Assembly (NCBI GenBank): GCA_905202215.1
Contig: CAJKRG010000019.1
Coordinates: forward strand, 1 to 46,098
Direction of reading: 5' to 3'
DNA from: an uncultured Porphyromonadaceae bacterium
Lineage (GTDB): Bacteria > Bacteroidota > Bacteroidia > Bacteroidales > Muribaculaceae
Length of the DNA: 46,098 nt
Position 1 is the stretch's first letter; every line of letters starts with the position of its first letter. The notes below the pieces were generated by a model. The model had not been told where the DNA came from. It ran no database searches and worked only from the letters and a program-made list of their open reading frames with translations. The position numbers and the translations under genes were made by a program. This document shows, piece after piece, positions 16,041-24,083 of the stretch.

Positions 16041-16787
16041 TCAGTATGGTTGAGTATCTGTATCGGTGTCGTCGCGGTATTTGTTGCGGTGTCTCCGCTG
16101 TTCGGGATCGGGCCGTTCCATACCACTAACTACGATAACAATTTCACCCTTTGCCTGGTTCGCACGGTAGTATGCGGCAAGTTCGCCGAGAGTGTCGCGG
16201 GCTACAGTCTCATGTATTTTTGAAATCTCCCGAACGACAGCGGCGGGGCGTCCGGCCCCGCAGGCTTCGGCGAGAGCCTCGAGGGTTTTTGCGAGACGAA
16301 GGGGCGATTCGTAGACGATGAATGTGACGGGAAGCGCGGCGAGAAAATCGAGGCGCGAGGCACGTCCTTTTTTTACGGGGAGGAATCCTTCGAAGAAGAA
16401 GCGGTCGCAGGGGAGGCCCGAACTGACGAGTGCCGGCACGAATGCGGTTGCGCCGGGGAGTGTCTCGACTGTGAGACCGCGGCGGCGGCACTCGCGGGCG
16501 AGCATGAATCCGGGATCGGATATGCCGGGCGTACCGGCGTCGGACACGAGGGCGATTGTCTCTCCGGCCTCGATCCGGTCGAGAATGGGGTCGAGGCTTT
16601 TGTGTTCGTTGAACTTATGATGGCTTGCCATGGGGGTGGATATGCCGAAATGGCGCATCAGGACGGCAGACGTGCGTGTGTCTTCGGCGAGGACGAGCGA
16701 GGCCGCACGGAGTGTCTCGACGGCCCTCGGCGTCATGTCGGCCATGTTTCCGACGGGAGTGGGTACGATACAGAGTTTTCCGGGCAT
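16041..16787 (-). CDS. rsmI: 16S rRNA (cytidine(1402)-2'-O)-methyltransferase
   Basis: The 248-residue protein has the tetrapyrrole-methylase fold and the RsmI signatures: LCIVPTPVGNMADMTPRAVETL at the N-terminus, LAEDTRTSAVLMRHFGI, ALVSDAGTPGISDPG and LPGATAFVPALVSSGLP. It methylates the 2'-OH of C1402 in the ribosomal decoding centre using S-adenosylmethionine. The last 30 residues are rich in Arg and Asp and look like a non-conserved tail. It lies 2 bp after the preceding gene and 2 bp before the lipoprotein gene. Confidence 0.95.
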   Translation of the reverse strand: MPGKLCIVPTPVGNMADMTPRAVETLRAASLVLAEDTRTSAVLMRHFGISTPMASHHKFNEHKSLDPILDRIEAGETIALVSDAGTPGISDPGFMLARECRRRGLTVETLPGATAFVPALVSSGLPCDRFFFEGFLPVKKGRASRLDFLAALPVTFIVYESPLRLAKTLEALAEACGAGRPAAVVREISKIHETVARDTLGELAAYYRANQAKGEIVIVVSGMERPDPEQRRHRNKYRDDTDTDTQPY

Positions 16788-16789
16788 GG

Positions 16790-17332
16790 TCAGGCTGGCA
16801 TGTTGTCCTTGAGGATGGCGAAGAAATCTTCGACCGCGGGATTGCGGGTGTCCCAGAGGAGATCGTTGGTGAGATAGTCGACGGCTTCGGCGTATGAGGG
16901 CATCTGGGCGAGGAGTGCCAAAGTGTCGGCGAAGTCCTCGATGTCGCCGTTGAAGAGTTCGCGGCGGAAGCGGAATTTATCGTTGAGTGTGAACGCCCGG
17001 AGCAGCTTCTGGTTTTCGCCGGTTGCCGGAGCGGGCGCGGGCTGTGCTACAGGTTCGGGATCGACCGGGCATACCGGCTCCGGTTCGGGGTCGGGCTTTG
17101 CAACCGGAGTTTCCGGTTCGGGCACGGGTTCCGGAGCCGGTGTCGGTTCCGGAGTAGGCGCGGAGGGTGCGGATTGTTCGGTTTCGCCGAGGTATTGTCC
17201 GATCATGGCCGAGTATTGCGAGAATTTGTCGGCGAGTAGCGTCCTGGCTTCGGGGGCGGTGCGGTCGGCGAGGACACGCAGCAGCCCCTCGATTTCGACG
17301 TTGAGGCGTATCAGTGAGTTGATATCGGTCAT
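16790..17332 (-). CDS. Bacteroidales hypothetical protein with Pro-Glu linker
   Basis: The 180 residues split into an N-terminal helical part (1-60), a Pro/Glu/Ala-rich linker of PEP and PEPV repeats (about 63-107), and a conserved C-terminal part (LNDKFRFRRELFNGDIEDFADTLALL, then AVDYLTNDLLWDTRNPAVEDFFAIL). The C-terminal block is familiar from Bacteroidales genomes but has no assigned function. No signal peptide is present, so it is probably cytoplasmic. Its start overlaps the dacB stop by 4 bp. Confidence 0.75.
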   Translation of the reverse strand: MTDINSLIRLNVEIEGLLRVLADRTAPEARTLLADKFSQYSAMIGQYLGETEQSAPSAPTPEPTPAPEPVPEPETPVAKPDPEPEPVCPVDPEPVAQPAPAPATGENQKLLRAFTLNDKFRFRRELFNGDIEDFADTLALLAQMPSYAEAVDYLTNDLLWDTRNPAVEDFFAILKDNMPA

Positions 17333-18681
17333 TTGAATGTGTTTATAAGGAGGTTTTCGGCGCCTTCGCGCACCTGACGTCGCGGACAGAAGAACCCGTT
17401 GACGAGAATGACGATGACGTGCGACGGTTTTCCGTCGGCGTCGAGCTTATATCCGGCATATGCCTGTACGGAGCTGACGCTGCCTGTCTTGAGGGCTATG
17501 CGTCCCTTGAGGGTCGATTTGGCGAGGAAACCGCGCAAGGTGCCTTCCTTTCCTGCGCGGGGGAAGAATGAAGCGTATGTCTCGCCCTGAGGCGATTTTG
17601 CCATCCACTCGAGGACATCGCCGATGAAGCGTGCCGACAGGCGGTTTGCCCGCGTAAGGCCGCTGCCGTCGTTGATGATGGTGTATTTCGGGTTTATGCC
17701 GCGCGTGGCCCACAGTTCTTTCTCGCGCTTGATGACGTCCTTTCGCGTGGCCGAGGGGTCGATCGCGCGGAGGATTCCTTCGGCGAAGAGATTGTCGCTG
17801 CGCACCATGAGACTGCGCATTATTTCGGCGAATGTCGGGGAGCGGTGCGTGTATACTGTTTTTTCTTTTGGGTTCTCTCCGCATGCGTTTTCGGCTTCAC
17901 CGAGGGTGATGCCCTTGTCGCGGAGCTTCTTGCGGAGTTCGGCCGAGAAGGCTGCTGCCGGATCGGGCATTGATGTGCGGACGGCCCATTTGCGGTCGGT
18001 GGTGCTGCGGGCGTAGACGATGAGGCGGTCGCTGTCGATGCCGCGCACGAGATCGTTGCCCTGCGAGGACCGGCGCAGTTCGAGGTCGAGGCCGGGAATC
18101 TCGGGTTTTGTCTCGCCTGTGGCGGGGTAGAGGGTGAATGTGTTGTCGCGCCAGTTCATGCCGAAAAGACCGGCGCCGTATGGCCATGCGACATCTTCGA
18201 TTTCCCACTGCGCTATGGGGCCGGCATTCGATAGGGGCTGCTCGACGATGATTCGTCCGGTGACCTTGCAGAATCCGGCGCGGCGTATGCCTGCTGCCAC
18301 TGAGTCGCAGAATCCGAGGCGCGACTTGAAGTTCTCGCTCTCGATGGTTGGGTCGGCGCATGTGCGCACCACTATGTCGCCGCGCCAAGTGTCGCCGTCG
18401 GGATGCCCTTTGAGGACAACCGGGGTGGAGAAGCGGCGGTCGGGACCTGCGATGGACAGAGCCGAGGCCGTGGTGATACTCTTCATGACGCTTGCGGGGG
18501 TTAGGGCGAGCTGCGAATTATGGTCGGTCAGGACTTTGCCTGTCTTCAGATCCTTGATATAGATGCCGACGGAAGTAGATTCTTCGCCGTCAATGCCGAG
18601 CACGGACTGCGCGGCGGCAGAAAGTGTTGCCGAGAGCGCGAGGGCTCCGGCAAGAAGTATGGTGTGTAAAGTATATTTCAT
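17329..18681 (-). CDS. dacB: D-alanyl-D-alanine carboxypeptidase/endopeptidase (PBP4 family)
   Basis: The 450-residue protein has a signal peptide (cut after about SAAAQ) and the three active-site motifs of the PBP4/S13 class: SVMK (Ser64-Lys67), SDN (295-297) and KTG (398-400). It trims the stem peptide or cross-links of periplasmic peptidoglycan. A large insertion between the first two motifs is normal for this class. It is the first gene of the four-gene operon running to 15172. A TAATTTCG box on the minus strand (18704-18711) is a possible -7 element. Confidence 0.93.
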   Translation of the reverse strand: MKYTLHTILLAGALALSATLSAAAQSVLGIDGEESTSVGIYIKDLKTGKVLTDHNSQLALTPASVMKSITTASALSIAGPDRRFSTPVVLKGHPDGDTWRGDIVVRTCADPTIESENFKSRLGFCDSVAAGIRRAGFCKVTGRIIVEQPLSNAGPIAQWEIEDVAWPYGAGLFGMNWRDNTFTLYPATGETKPEIPGLDLELRRSSQGNDLVRGIDSDRLIVYARSTTDRKWAVRTSMPDPAAAFSAELRKKLRDKGITLGEAENACGENPKEKTVYTHRSPTFAEIMRSLMVRSDNLFAEGILRAIDPSATRKDVIKREKELWATRGINPKYTIINDGSGLTRANRLSARFIGDVLEWMAKSPQGETYASFFPRAGKEGTLRGFLAKSTLKGRIALKTGSVSSVQAYAGYKLDADGKPSHVIVILVNGFFCPRRQVREGAENLLINTFK

Positions 18682-18724
18682 GAATCAATGTCGAACTGAA
18701 CGGCGAAATTAGTGAAAAAAGCGC

Positions 18725-18752
18725 AAAAAAGCACCCCGCAGGGTGCTTTTTA
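18725..18752 (-). terminator. Intrinsic terminator of the aspartate decarboxylase gene
   Basis: A 10-bp stem AAAAGCACCC (18727-18736) / GGGTGCTTTT (18741-18750) with flanking A- and T-runs lies just past the stop of the gene ending at 18766. The symmetrical A/T tracts mean it can work on both strands, though only the minus-strand gene ends here. Confidence 0.85.
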
Positions 18753-18765
18753 ATCGGGAAAAACC

Positions 18766-20394
18766 TTACTTTTTGGCTGCAAGATACTCCTGATGGTACT
18801 CTTCGAGGATCTGGCGTACTTTCTGACCGATGATTACATAGGCATCGCGGTCGAGATTGGCCTCGGAGGTGCGGATAGACCATTCTGGGCCGTCGAAGCC
18901 CGAGCCGTTGAGAACGACAATGCCTTTCTCGACGGCCAGACGCATGGTGACGTCGAGAGGATTGTGGGCCGTGGGGAGCCATGCCACGAAGTCGTCGCCG
19001 TAGAATTTCCGCGCCCATACCATCATGTCGATCTCGCTGTAATAGCCTACGCGCAGTGGATCGTGCGGCATTTTGAAGCCAGTGTTCGCCCAGAGGGCGT
19101 CGAGGCGGTCGTGGATCATTGCCTGCATGCGGTCTTTGTATACGTCTGCGGTGTCGATGATGCATTTGAGGGCGAAGAGGCTCATCTGTATCTGCTGCGG
19201 TGTGGAGAGGCCTGCGGTATGATTGAGTGCCACGTCGCGGCTGTCGGCCACCATGCGGTCGATGAAGCGCAGAGAGGGGACGTCGAGGGTGAGGCTTCCG
19301 TAGCGTTGGGCGAGGTCGTCTTTCTCGTTCTGCGGGAGGGCGGCGATCATGCGGTCGAATATGTTCTCGCGTGCTGCGGCGATGACTGCGAGACGCCAGC
19401 CTGTCGCGCCGAAGTATTTTGAGAATGAATATACGCAGAGGGTGTTCTGCGGTAGTTTGTAGAGGAGCGACTCGAAGTTTTCGGCGAAAGTGCCGTATAC
19501 CTCGTCGGATACGATGATGAGGTCGGGGTTGTCGTTTTTCACAATGTCGATGAAACGCTCGAGGTTATGGTCGGAGAGGCGGTAGGATGGCGGGTTGGAG
19601 GGGTTGATCATGCAGACGAGCCTGATCGAGGGGTCGCGCAGTTTGTCGAGTTCGCTGTCGGGGTACTGCCAGTAGTGGTATCCGTCGGCCTCGACTTTGT
19701 TGGCGCTCACGGTCACGACGTCGAATACGAAGCGGTCGAGTTCGGGGATTTCGATATAAGGGGTGAAGAGAGGCGCCATCAGGGCTATCCTGTCGCCTTT
19801 TTTGACGAGGTGGTTTGCCTGGAGGGAGTCGAATACGTAGCACATGCCTGCTGTTCCGCCTTCGACGGCGAAGAGGTCGTATTCCTTGCCGGCTCCGGGA
19901 TCGCGCTGGCCGAGCTCCTGTGCGAGATAGGGGCGTATGGCGGCTTCGGTATAGCGTAGTATGCGTGGCGGGGTGGGATACTGGTCGCCGATGATTCCTT
20001 CGGCCCATTCGTGGACGAGTTCGTCGCGGTCGGCGCCGAGGGTGTCGACCATGTAGCGGTATGCCTGTGCGAGAAGTTTTTCGCCTTCGGTGGCCTGATG
20101 AGCCGCGAGGTATTTTTCGAATCGGTCGGCGATGCCTTTCTTTGTCGGCATACCGGCGATTCCGGGTGCTTCGGAGTGTGTCCGGCGGCATTCTTCGAGG
20201 GCGTATGCTCCGAGTGCGAAGAATGCTTCGCGTGCGTCGGCGCTAATCCAGTTGGGGTTGCCGCGTCCGGCGTTGAGAAATGTGGCGCTCGATTTCCGGG
20301 CGTCTTCCTGGGCCAGCTGTATGAGCTGGTTTTTGATTTCAAACGGGCTCATTTTGCTGAGCCGTGCTTCGTAGTCGTTGCTGAGAGGGTTCAT
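18766..20394 (-). CDS. asdA: Bifunctional aspartate aminotransferase / L-aspartate 4-decarboxylase
   Basis: The 542-residue protein is a full-length member of the AsdA/AspD group of fold-I PLP enzymes, which converts aspartate to alanine plus CO2 and can also transaminate. The N-terminal extension (LSKMSPFEIKNQLIQLA, FLNAGRGNPNWI) sets it apart from ordinary aspartate aminotransferases. The PLP lysine is in SFSKYFGATGWR (about Lys326), and NPSNPPS (264-270) is the cofactor-binding loop. In many bacteria the gene is paired with the aspartate:alanine antiporter aspT; no antiporter is adjacent here. It is followed by an intrinsic terminator. Confidence 0.93.
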   Translation of the reverse strand: MNPLSNDYEARLSKMSPFEIKNQLIQLAQEDARKSSATFLNAGRGNPNWISADAREAFFALGAYALEECRRTHSEAPGIAGMPTKKGIADRFEKYLAAHQATEGEKLLAQAYRYMVDTLGADRDELVHEWAEGIIGDQYPTPPRILRYTEAAIRPYLAQELGQRDPGAGKEYDLFAVEGGTAGMCYVFDSLQANHLVKKGDRIALMAPLFTPYIEIPELDRFVFDVVTVSANKVEADGYHYWQYPDSELDKLRDPSIRLVCMINPSNPPSYRLSDHNLERFIDIVKNDNPDLIIVSDEVYGTFAENFESLLYKLPQNTLCVYSFSKYFGATGWRLAVIAAARENIFDRMIAALPQNEKDDLAQRYGSLTLDVPSLRFIDRMVADSRDVALNHTAGLSTPQQIQMSLFALKCIIDTADVYKDRMQAMIHDRLDALWANTGFKMPHDPLRVGYYSEIDMMVWARKFYGDDFVAWLPTAHNPLDVTMRLAVEKGIVVLNGSGFDGPEWSIRTSEANLDRDAYVIIGQKVRQILEEYHQEYLAAKK

Positions 20395-20518
20395 TTGGGT
20401 TAGTGGGGTTATGGGTTAGTGGGGAGTTACAAGTTAGAAGTTAGGAGTTGGGAGTGGCTGGCTGCTGGGGGTGCTTGTGTAAGTAAACGTGGAGGGGGAG
20501 GCAAGAGTTTGACGCGGT
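20395..20518. repeat. TTAGTGGGG / AAGTTAG spacer repeat
   Basis: The space between the divergent asdA and the LytM gene contains GGTTAGTGGGGTTATGGGTTAGTGGGG and then tandem AGTTA-type words (AAGTTAGAAGTTAGGAGTT). The same type of words occurs at 14270-14296 and, reversed, at 1138-1199. No gene is seen. Confidence 0.6.
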
Positions 20519-20550
20519 TTTGCAATTTCGGCTATTCTTTAGTAATTTTG
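20519..20550 (+). promoter_or_regulatory. Consensus promoter, close to the start codon
   Basis: A perfect TTTG (20519-20522), 20-bp spacer and TAATTTTG (20543-20550). Only 5 bp separate the -7 box from the ATG at 20556, so the message would be leaderless or nearly so. Confidence 0.7.
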
Positions 20551-20555
20551 CGGTC

Positions 20556-21410
20556 ATGAAAACCGTCGGCGACATAAAGAAGTCAGTAGAACGGCACACC
20601 CGCAGTCCGTATAAGAATCCGGCGCGTTATCGCCTCGATTTCATCAAGGAGAATACATTCAACCGGCTCTGGACGGTGCGCATGACCCGCGTGCGTGTCG
20701 TGATTGTATCGGTGGCGGCCATGCTGGCTCTCATGGCGCTGGTATGGGCTGTGATCGTGTATACTCCGCTGCGGCATTTCGTGCCTGGTACGCTGAAGGG
20801 CGACCTGCGCGCGCAGTATCTCGAGACCGCGCTCCGGCTCGACTCTCTCGAACAGAACGCCCGCGCCAATGAGGCGTATCTTGCGTCGGTGCTGGCGATC
20901 ATGAGGGGCGAGACCGACAGCATAGTGCCAGCCGCGGTCTCGGCGGTTCCCGAGACCCCGTCGGCCGACTCTCTTGCGCGTGCGAGTGCTGCGGAGCGTC
21001 GCTTCGTGAGCCGTTATGAGGAGGAGGAACGCTTCAATCTGTCGGTTCTGGCGCCGATCGCGGCCGAGGGCATGATTTTCGCGTCTCCGGTACCGTCGAC
21101 TGCGACAGTGGAGTCTCTTGCGTCGGGCGGTGTGTCGGCGGTTCAGGCTGCCGTGCTTCCTGTGTCGGCTGTATACCGCGGCACTGTGACGGGTATTTAT
21201 TATGACAACGACGGACGCGCTGTCGTGACGGTGCAGCATCCCAATGATTTTGTGAGTGTCTATTCCGGTCTTACAGATGTTTTTGTGAACAAGGGTGCCA
21301 AGGTGGCGGCTTCGCAGCGCATAGGCCATACGGCCGCGGGCCGCAGGCTTGTTTTCGAGCTATGGCACAACGGCGCTCTGCTCGCGCCCGGCGACTACGT
21401 TGCTTTTTGA
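20556..21410 (+). CDS. Membrane-anchored LytM/M23-like protein, catalytic residues missing
   Basis: The ATG at 20556 gives 284 residues. A cytoplasmic N-terminus (RYRLDFIKENTFNRLWTVRMTR, typical of this Bacteroidales family) is followed by one transmembrane helix (about residues 50-70), a helical region, and a C-terminal LytM-like domain (about 195-284). The domain keeps the family frame (VVTVQHPNDFVSVYSGL, VNKGAKVAASQRIGHTA), but the HLHFE zinc-binding motif reads RRLVFEL and the upstream HxxxD motif is not evident. It is probably not a peptidase but an activator or scaffold in envelope or division, as EnvC and NlpD are. It is followed directly by an inverted repeat. Confidence 0.75.
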   Translation: MKTVGDIKKSVERHTRSPYKNPARYRLDFIKENTFNRLWTVRMTRVRVVIVSVAAMLALMALVWAVIVYTPLRHFVPGTLKGDLRAQYLETALRLDSLEQNARANEAYLASVLAIMRGETDSIVPAAVSAVPETPSADSLARASAAERRFVSRYEEEERFNLSVLAPIAAEGMIFASPVPSTATVESLASGGVSAVQAAVLPVSAVYRGTVTGIYYDNDGRAVVTVQHPNDFVSVYSGLTDVFVNKGAKVAASQRIGHTAAGRRLVFELWHNGALLAPGDYVAF

Positions 21411-21542
21411 AATTATGAATTATGGATTATGAATTATGATATTTCGGCATTAGCGGTATTTTCATGAATCCAGATCCATATTCATAACAGATGACAGATT
21501 ATTCCAATAGTACAATTAATTCATAATCCATAATTCATAATT
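21411..21542. repeat. Intergenic AT-rich element with perfect 25-bp inverted ends
   Basis: The 25 bases at 21411-21435 (starting AATTATGAATTATGG) are perfectly complementary to those at 21518-21542. The element starts on the first base after the stop codon of the LytM gene and ends 5 bp before the next start. The same 25-bp right arm occurs at 37227-37251 with a less perfect left arm. It may be a small mobile or structural repeat. Confidence 0.85.
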
Positions 21543-21547
21543 ATCAG

Positions 21548-21931
21548 ATGAAGAGGTATTGGCCTACGATGATATGTCTGGCGGTGATGCTTTATGCGAC
21601 TTTGTCGGCCGACCCTATGGCAGGGGCGGAACTGCCGCTTATTCCCCATCTCGACAAGCTGATACATGCGGTGATGTTCGGCGGTCTGGCGGGAGCCATT
21701 GCTTTCGACTGGCAACGCGCGCACCGCGACCGCAATGTAAAAGGCCGCGTGATGGCTGTGATCTGTCTTATTTGCCTGGCGCTCGGTGTGGCCGACGAGA
21801 TCGCACAGACTTTCCTGACAAAGGTGCGGTCTGGCGAGGCACTCGATTTTGTGGCCGATACGGCGGGGATCGCCGTGGCCTTCTTTGCAGCACCTCCGGC
21901 TGTGAGGAAGGTGATAGGGTTGGGTAAATAA
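21548..21931 (+). CDS. VanZ-like membrane protein
   Basis: The 127-residue protein has four predicted membrane segments and the VanZ-family signatures IPHLDKLIHAVMFGGLA and VADEIAQTFL...SGEALDFVADTAG. VanZ-like proteins are small integral membrane proteins; the prototype adds low-level teicoplanin resistance, but most chromosomal members have no known function. The gene lies between the LytM protein and a MATE transporter, all on the plus strand. Confidence 0.85.
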   Translation: MKRYWPTMICLAVMLYATLSADPMAGAELPLIPHLDKLIHAVMFGGLAGAIAFDWQRAHRDRNVKGRVMAVICLICLALGVADEIAQTFLTKVRSGEALDFVADTAGIAVAFFAAPPAVRKVIGLGK

Positions 21932-21971
21932 ATGATAAGGGGTTTGATGGCAGGTAAATTTTATAGGTATA

Positions 21972-23318
21972 ATGGCAAGTAATGTGGATATGCTGCGCGG
22001 GCCTCTTGCGAGGCCGATGGTTGTGTTCGCTCTTCCGCTGATAGCGAGCGGAATACTGCAGCAGTCGTTCAATTCGGTCGATGTGGCGGTAGTAGGGCGC
22101 TTCACTGGCAGCCTCGCGCTTGCGGCCGTCGGCAGCAACGGGCCTGTGATAAGCCTGATAGTGAACATGTTTATCGGTCTGGCTGTCGGCGTCAATGTTG
22201 TCATCGCCAAGTGTATAGGTCAGCGTAACGGGGCCGGAGTCCGTGCGGCTGTGGCAGCTACGGCGCAGCTTGCGGTGTTCGGCGGCCTGCTTCTGTTCGC
22301 CATAGGCACCGGTGTGTCGCGTCCTATCCTGGAGCTTCTCGGCACACCCGCCGATGTGCTCGACCAGGCCGTGCTCTATCTGCGGGTATATTCGATCGGC
22401 ATGCCGTTTATGGTGATATATAATTTCGGAGCGGCTGTACTGAGAAGCGTAGGCGACACAAAGAGGCCGTTCTATAGTCTTGTGGCTGCGGGATGTGTCA
22501 ATGTAGGGCTCAATTTCCTGCTTGTGGCCGGTTTCGGCATGGGGGTTGCCGGTGTGGCGTGGGGTACGGTGATATCCAATATCGTCAACGCGGGGATAAT
22601 AACGGCGATACTGATGCGCGAGAAAGGCGACATACGCCTCAATCCGCGTTCGGTCTTCATGCGTCCCGACTTCGGTCAGCTGGGCAAAATCGCCGGTATC
22701 GGTTTTCCAGCAGGTCTTCAGGGCACGGTATTCGCTTTTTCCAATGTCTTTATCCTTTCGGCCATCAATACTTTCGGGGCCGACGGCGCCGCGGGATCGG
22801 CCACGGCCATCAACTTTGAGGTATACTGCTATTTCGTGCTCAATGCTTTCGGACAGACGGCGGTGGCTTTCACGAGCCAGAATTTCGGCGCGGGTCAGCT
22901 CGACCGTTGCCGCCGGGTTTTCCGGCTGTCGCTGCTGATGAGTGTGGCAAGCACCGTGGCTCTCAACGTCGGTCTCGTAGCGTGGCGCTATGGGGCGATA
23001 TCGGTGTTCACTACCGATCCGGGTGTGGTGCGCTTCGCCTCGGAGCGTATGGTGACGGTGCTTCTCTTCCAGGGCATAGCGTGCTATTATGAAATGGCGG
23101 GAGCGGCCATGCGCGGTCTCGGCTACTCGATGACACCGGCGCTGATCACCATTTTCGGCACCTGCGTGCTGCGTCTGATATGGGTATGGTGCTTCCATGG
23201 CTTCAACGGGCAGTTCACACATCTGATGATGGTCTATCCGGTGTCGTGGGCGCTCACCGACGTGGCAATGGCCGTGGCCTACGTCCGGATATGGCGCAGA
23301 TTAAAGGTTAAGGATTGA
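21972..23318 (+). CDS. MATE-family efflux transporter
   Basis: The 448-residue protein has twelve predicted membrane segments and the pattern of multidrug and toxic compound extrusion proteins: PLARPMVVFALPLIASGILQQ at the start, VDVAVVGRFTGSLALAAVG in the first repeat half, and FAFSNVFILSAINTFGADGAAGSATA in the second. It exports cationic or hydrophobic compounds with Na+ or H+ as the coupling ion. The substrate is not predictable. It begins 40 bp after the VanZ-like gene. Confidence 0.92.
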   Translation: MASNVDMLRGPLARPMVVFALPLIASGILQQSFNSVDVAVVGRFTGSLALAAVGSNGPVISLIVNMFIGLAVGVNVVIAKCIGQRNGAGVRAAVAATAQLAVFGGLLLFAIGTGVSRPILELLGTPADVLDQAVLYLRVYSIGMPFMVIYNFGAAVLRSVGDTKRPFYSLVAAGCVNVGLNFLLVAGFGMGVAGVAWGTVISNIVNAGIITAILMREKGDIRLNPRSVFMRPDFGQLGKIAGIGFPAGLQGTVFAFSNVFILSAINTFGADGAAGSATAINFEVYCYFVLNAFGQTAVAFTSQNFGAGQLDRCRRVFRLSLLMSVASTVALNVGLVAWRYGAISVFTTDPGVVRFASERMVTVLLFQGIACYYEMAGAAMRGLGYSMTPALITIFGTCVLRLIWVWCFHGFNGQFTHLMMVYPVSWALTDVAMAVAYVRIWRRLKVKD

Positions 23319-23347
23319 GCAAAAATCGGGGGCTGAAAGAAGAGAAT

Positions 23348-23379
23348 TTTGGGCGTTTTACCGAATTTTACTATCTTTG
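23348..23379 (+). promoter_or_regulatory. Consensus promoter of efp
   Basis: TTTG (23348-23351), 20-bp spacer, TATCTTTG (23372-23379). The start codon at 23416 follows about 32 nt after the expected start of transcription. This is one of the best matches to the Bacteroidetes consensus in the window. Confidence 0.8.
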
Positions 23380-23415
23380 CAGCCGTAAATCGCGAGAAAA
23401 CACAATCCTACATAT

Positions 23416-23979
23416 ATGATTAACGCACAAGACATCAAAAACGGCACTTGCATCCGTCTGGATGGCCAGCTCTACTTCTGCGTGGAATTCCTCCATGTGA
23501 AGCCGGGCAAGGGCAACACTTTCATGCGCACCAAGCTCAAAAACGTTGTCGACGGCCGCGTTCTCGAACGCCGCTTCAACATCGGCGAAAAGCTCGAAGA
23601 CGTACGCGTCGAGCATCGTCCCTATCAGTTCCTCTACAGCGAAGGTGGCGACGACATCTTCATGAACCAGGAGACATTCGAGCAGATTCCCATCCACAAG
23701 GATCTCGTTACCGGCGTAGCCTTCATGAAGGAAGGCGACATCCTCGACGTTGTCAGCGATGCTTCGACCGACACTGTCCTCTATGCCGAAATGCCTATCA
23801 AGGTTACCCTCGAAATCACCTACACCGAGCCCGGCATCAAGGGCGATACCGCCACCAACACACTCAAGCCCGCTACTCTGGAGACCGGCGCCGAAATACG
23901 TGTGCCCCTCTTCTGCAATATCGGCGACAAGGTGTGTGTCGACACCCGCGACGGCTCATACGTTGAGCGCGTGAAGTAA
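23416..23979 (+). CDS. efp: Elongation factor P
   Basis: The 187-residue protein has the normal three-domain EF-P architecture. It binds between the P and E sites and rescues ribosomes stalled at polyproline. The tip of loop I is PGKGN, with lysine at residue 32, the usual modification site in many bacteria; the modifying enzyme cannot be read here. The family block ITYTEPGIKGDTATNTLKPATLETGAEIRVPLF is intact. The window has many Pro-rich proteins (for example 16790-17332 and 889-1125) whose translation would benefit. Confidence 0.97.
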   Translation: MINAQDIKNGTCIRLDGQLYFCVEFLHVKPGKGNTFMRTKLKNVVDGRVLERRFNIGEKLEDVRVEHRPYQFLYSEGGDDIFMNQETFEQIPIHKDLVTGVAFMKEGDILDVVSDASTDTVLYAEMPIKVTLEITYTEPGIKGDTATNTLKPATLETGAEIRVPLFCNIGDKVCVDTRDGSYVERVK

Positions 23980-23996
23980 TCACCACCGCACACCAT

Positions 23997-24040
23997 AAAA
24001 AACCTCGGACCGAAGCCACCGCTTCCGCCCGAGGTTTTTT
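23997..24040 (+). terminator. Intrinsic terminator of efp
   Basis: Arm AAAAAACCTCGG (23997-24008) pairs with CCGAGGTTTTTT (24029-24040), giving a 12-bp stem that ends in a T-run. It lies 17 bp after the efp stop, and could also serve transcripts from the converging ATPase gene. Confidence 0.92.
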
Positions 24041-24083
24041 GCATTTGTGGATTGAGTCTTGATTATGAGACATAAACAACCTT

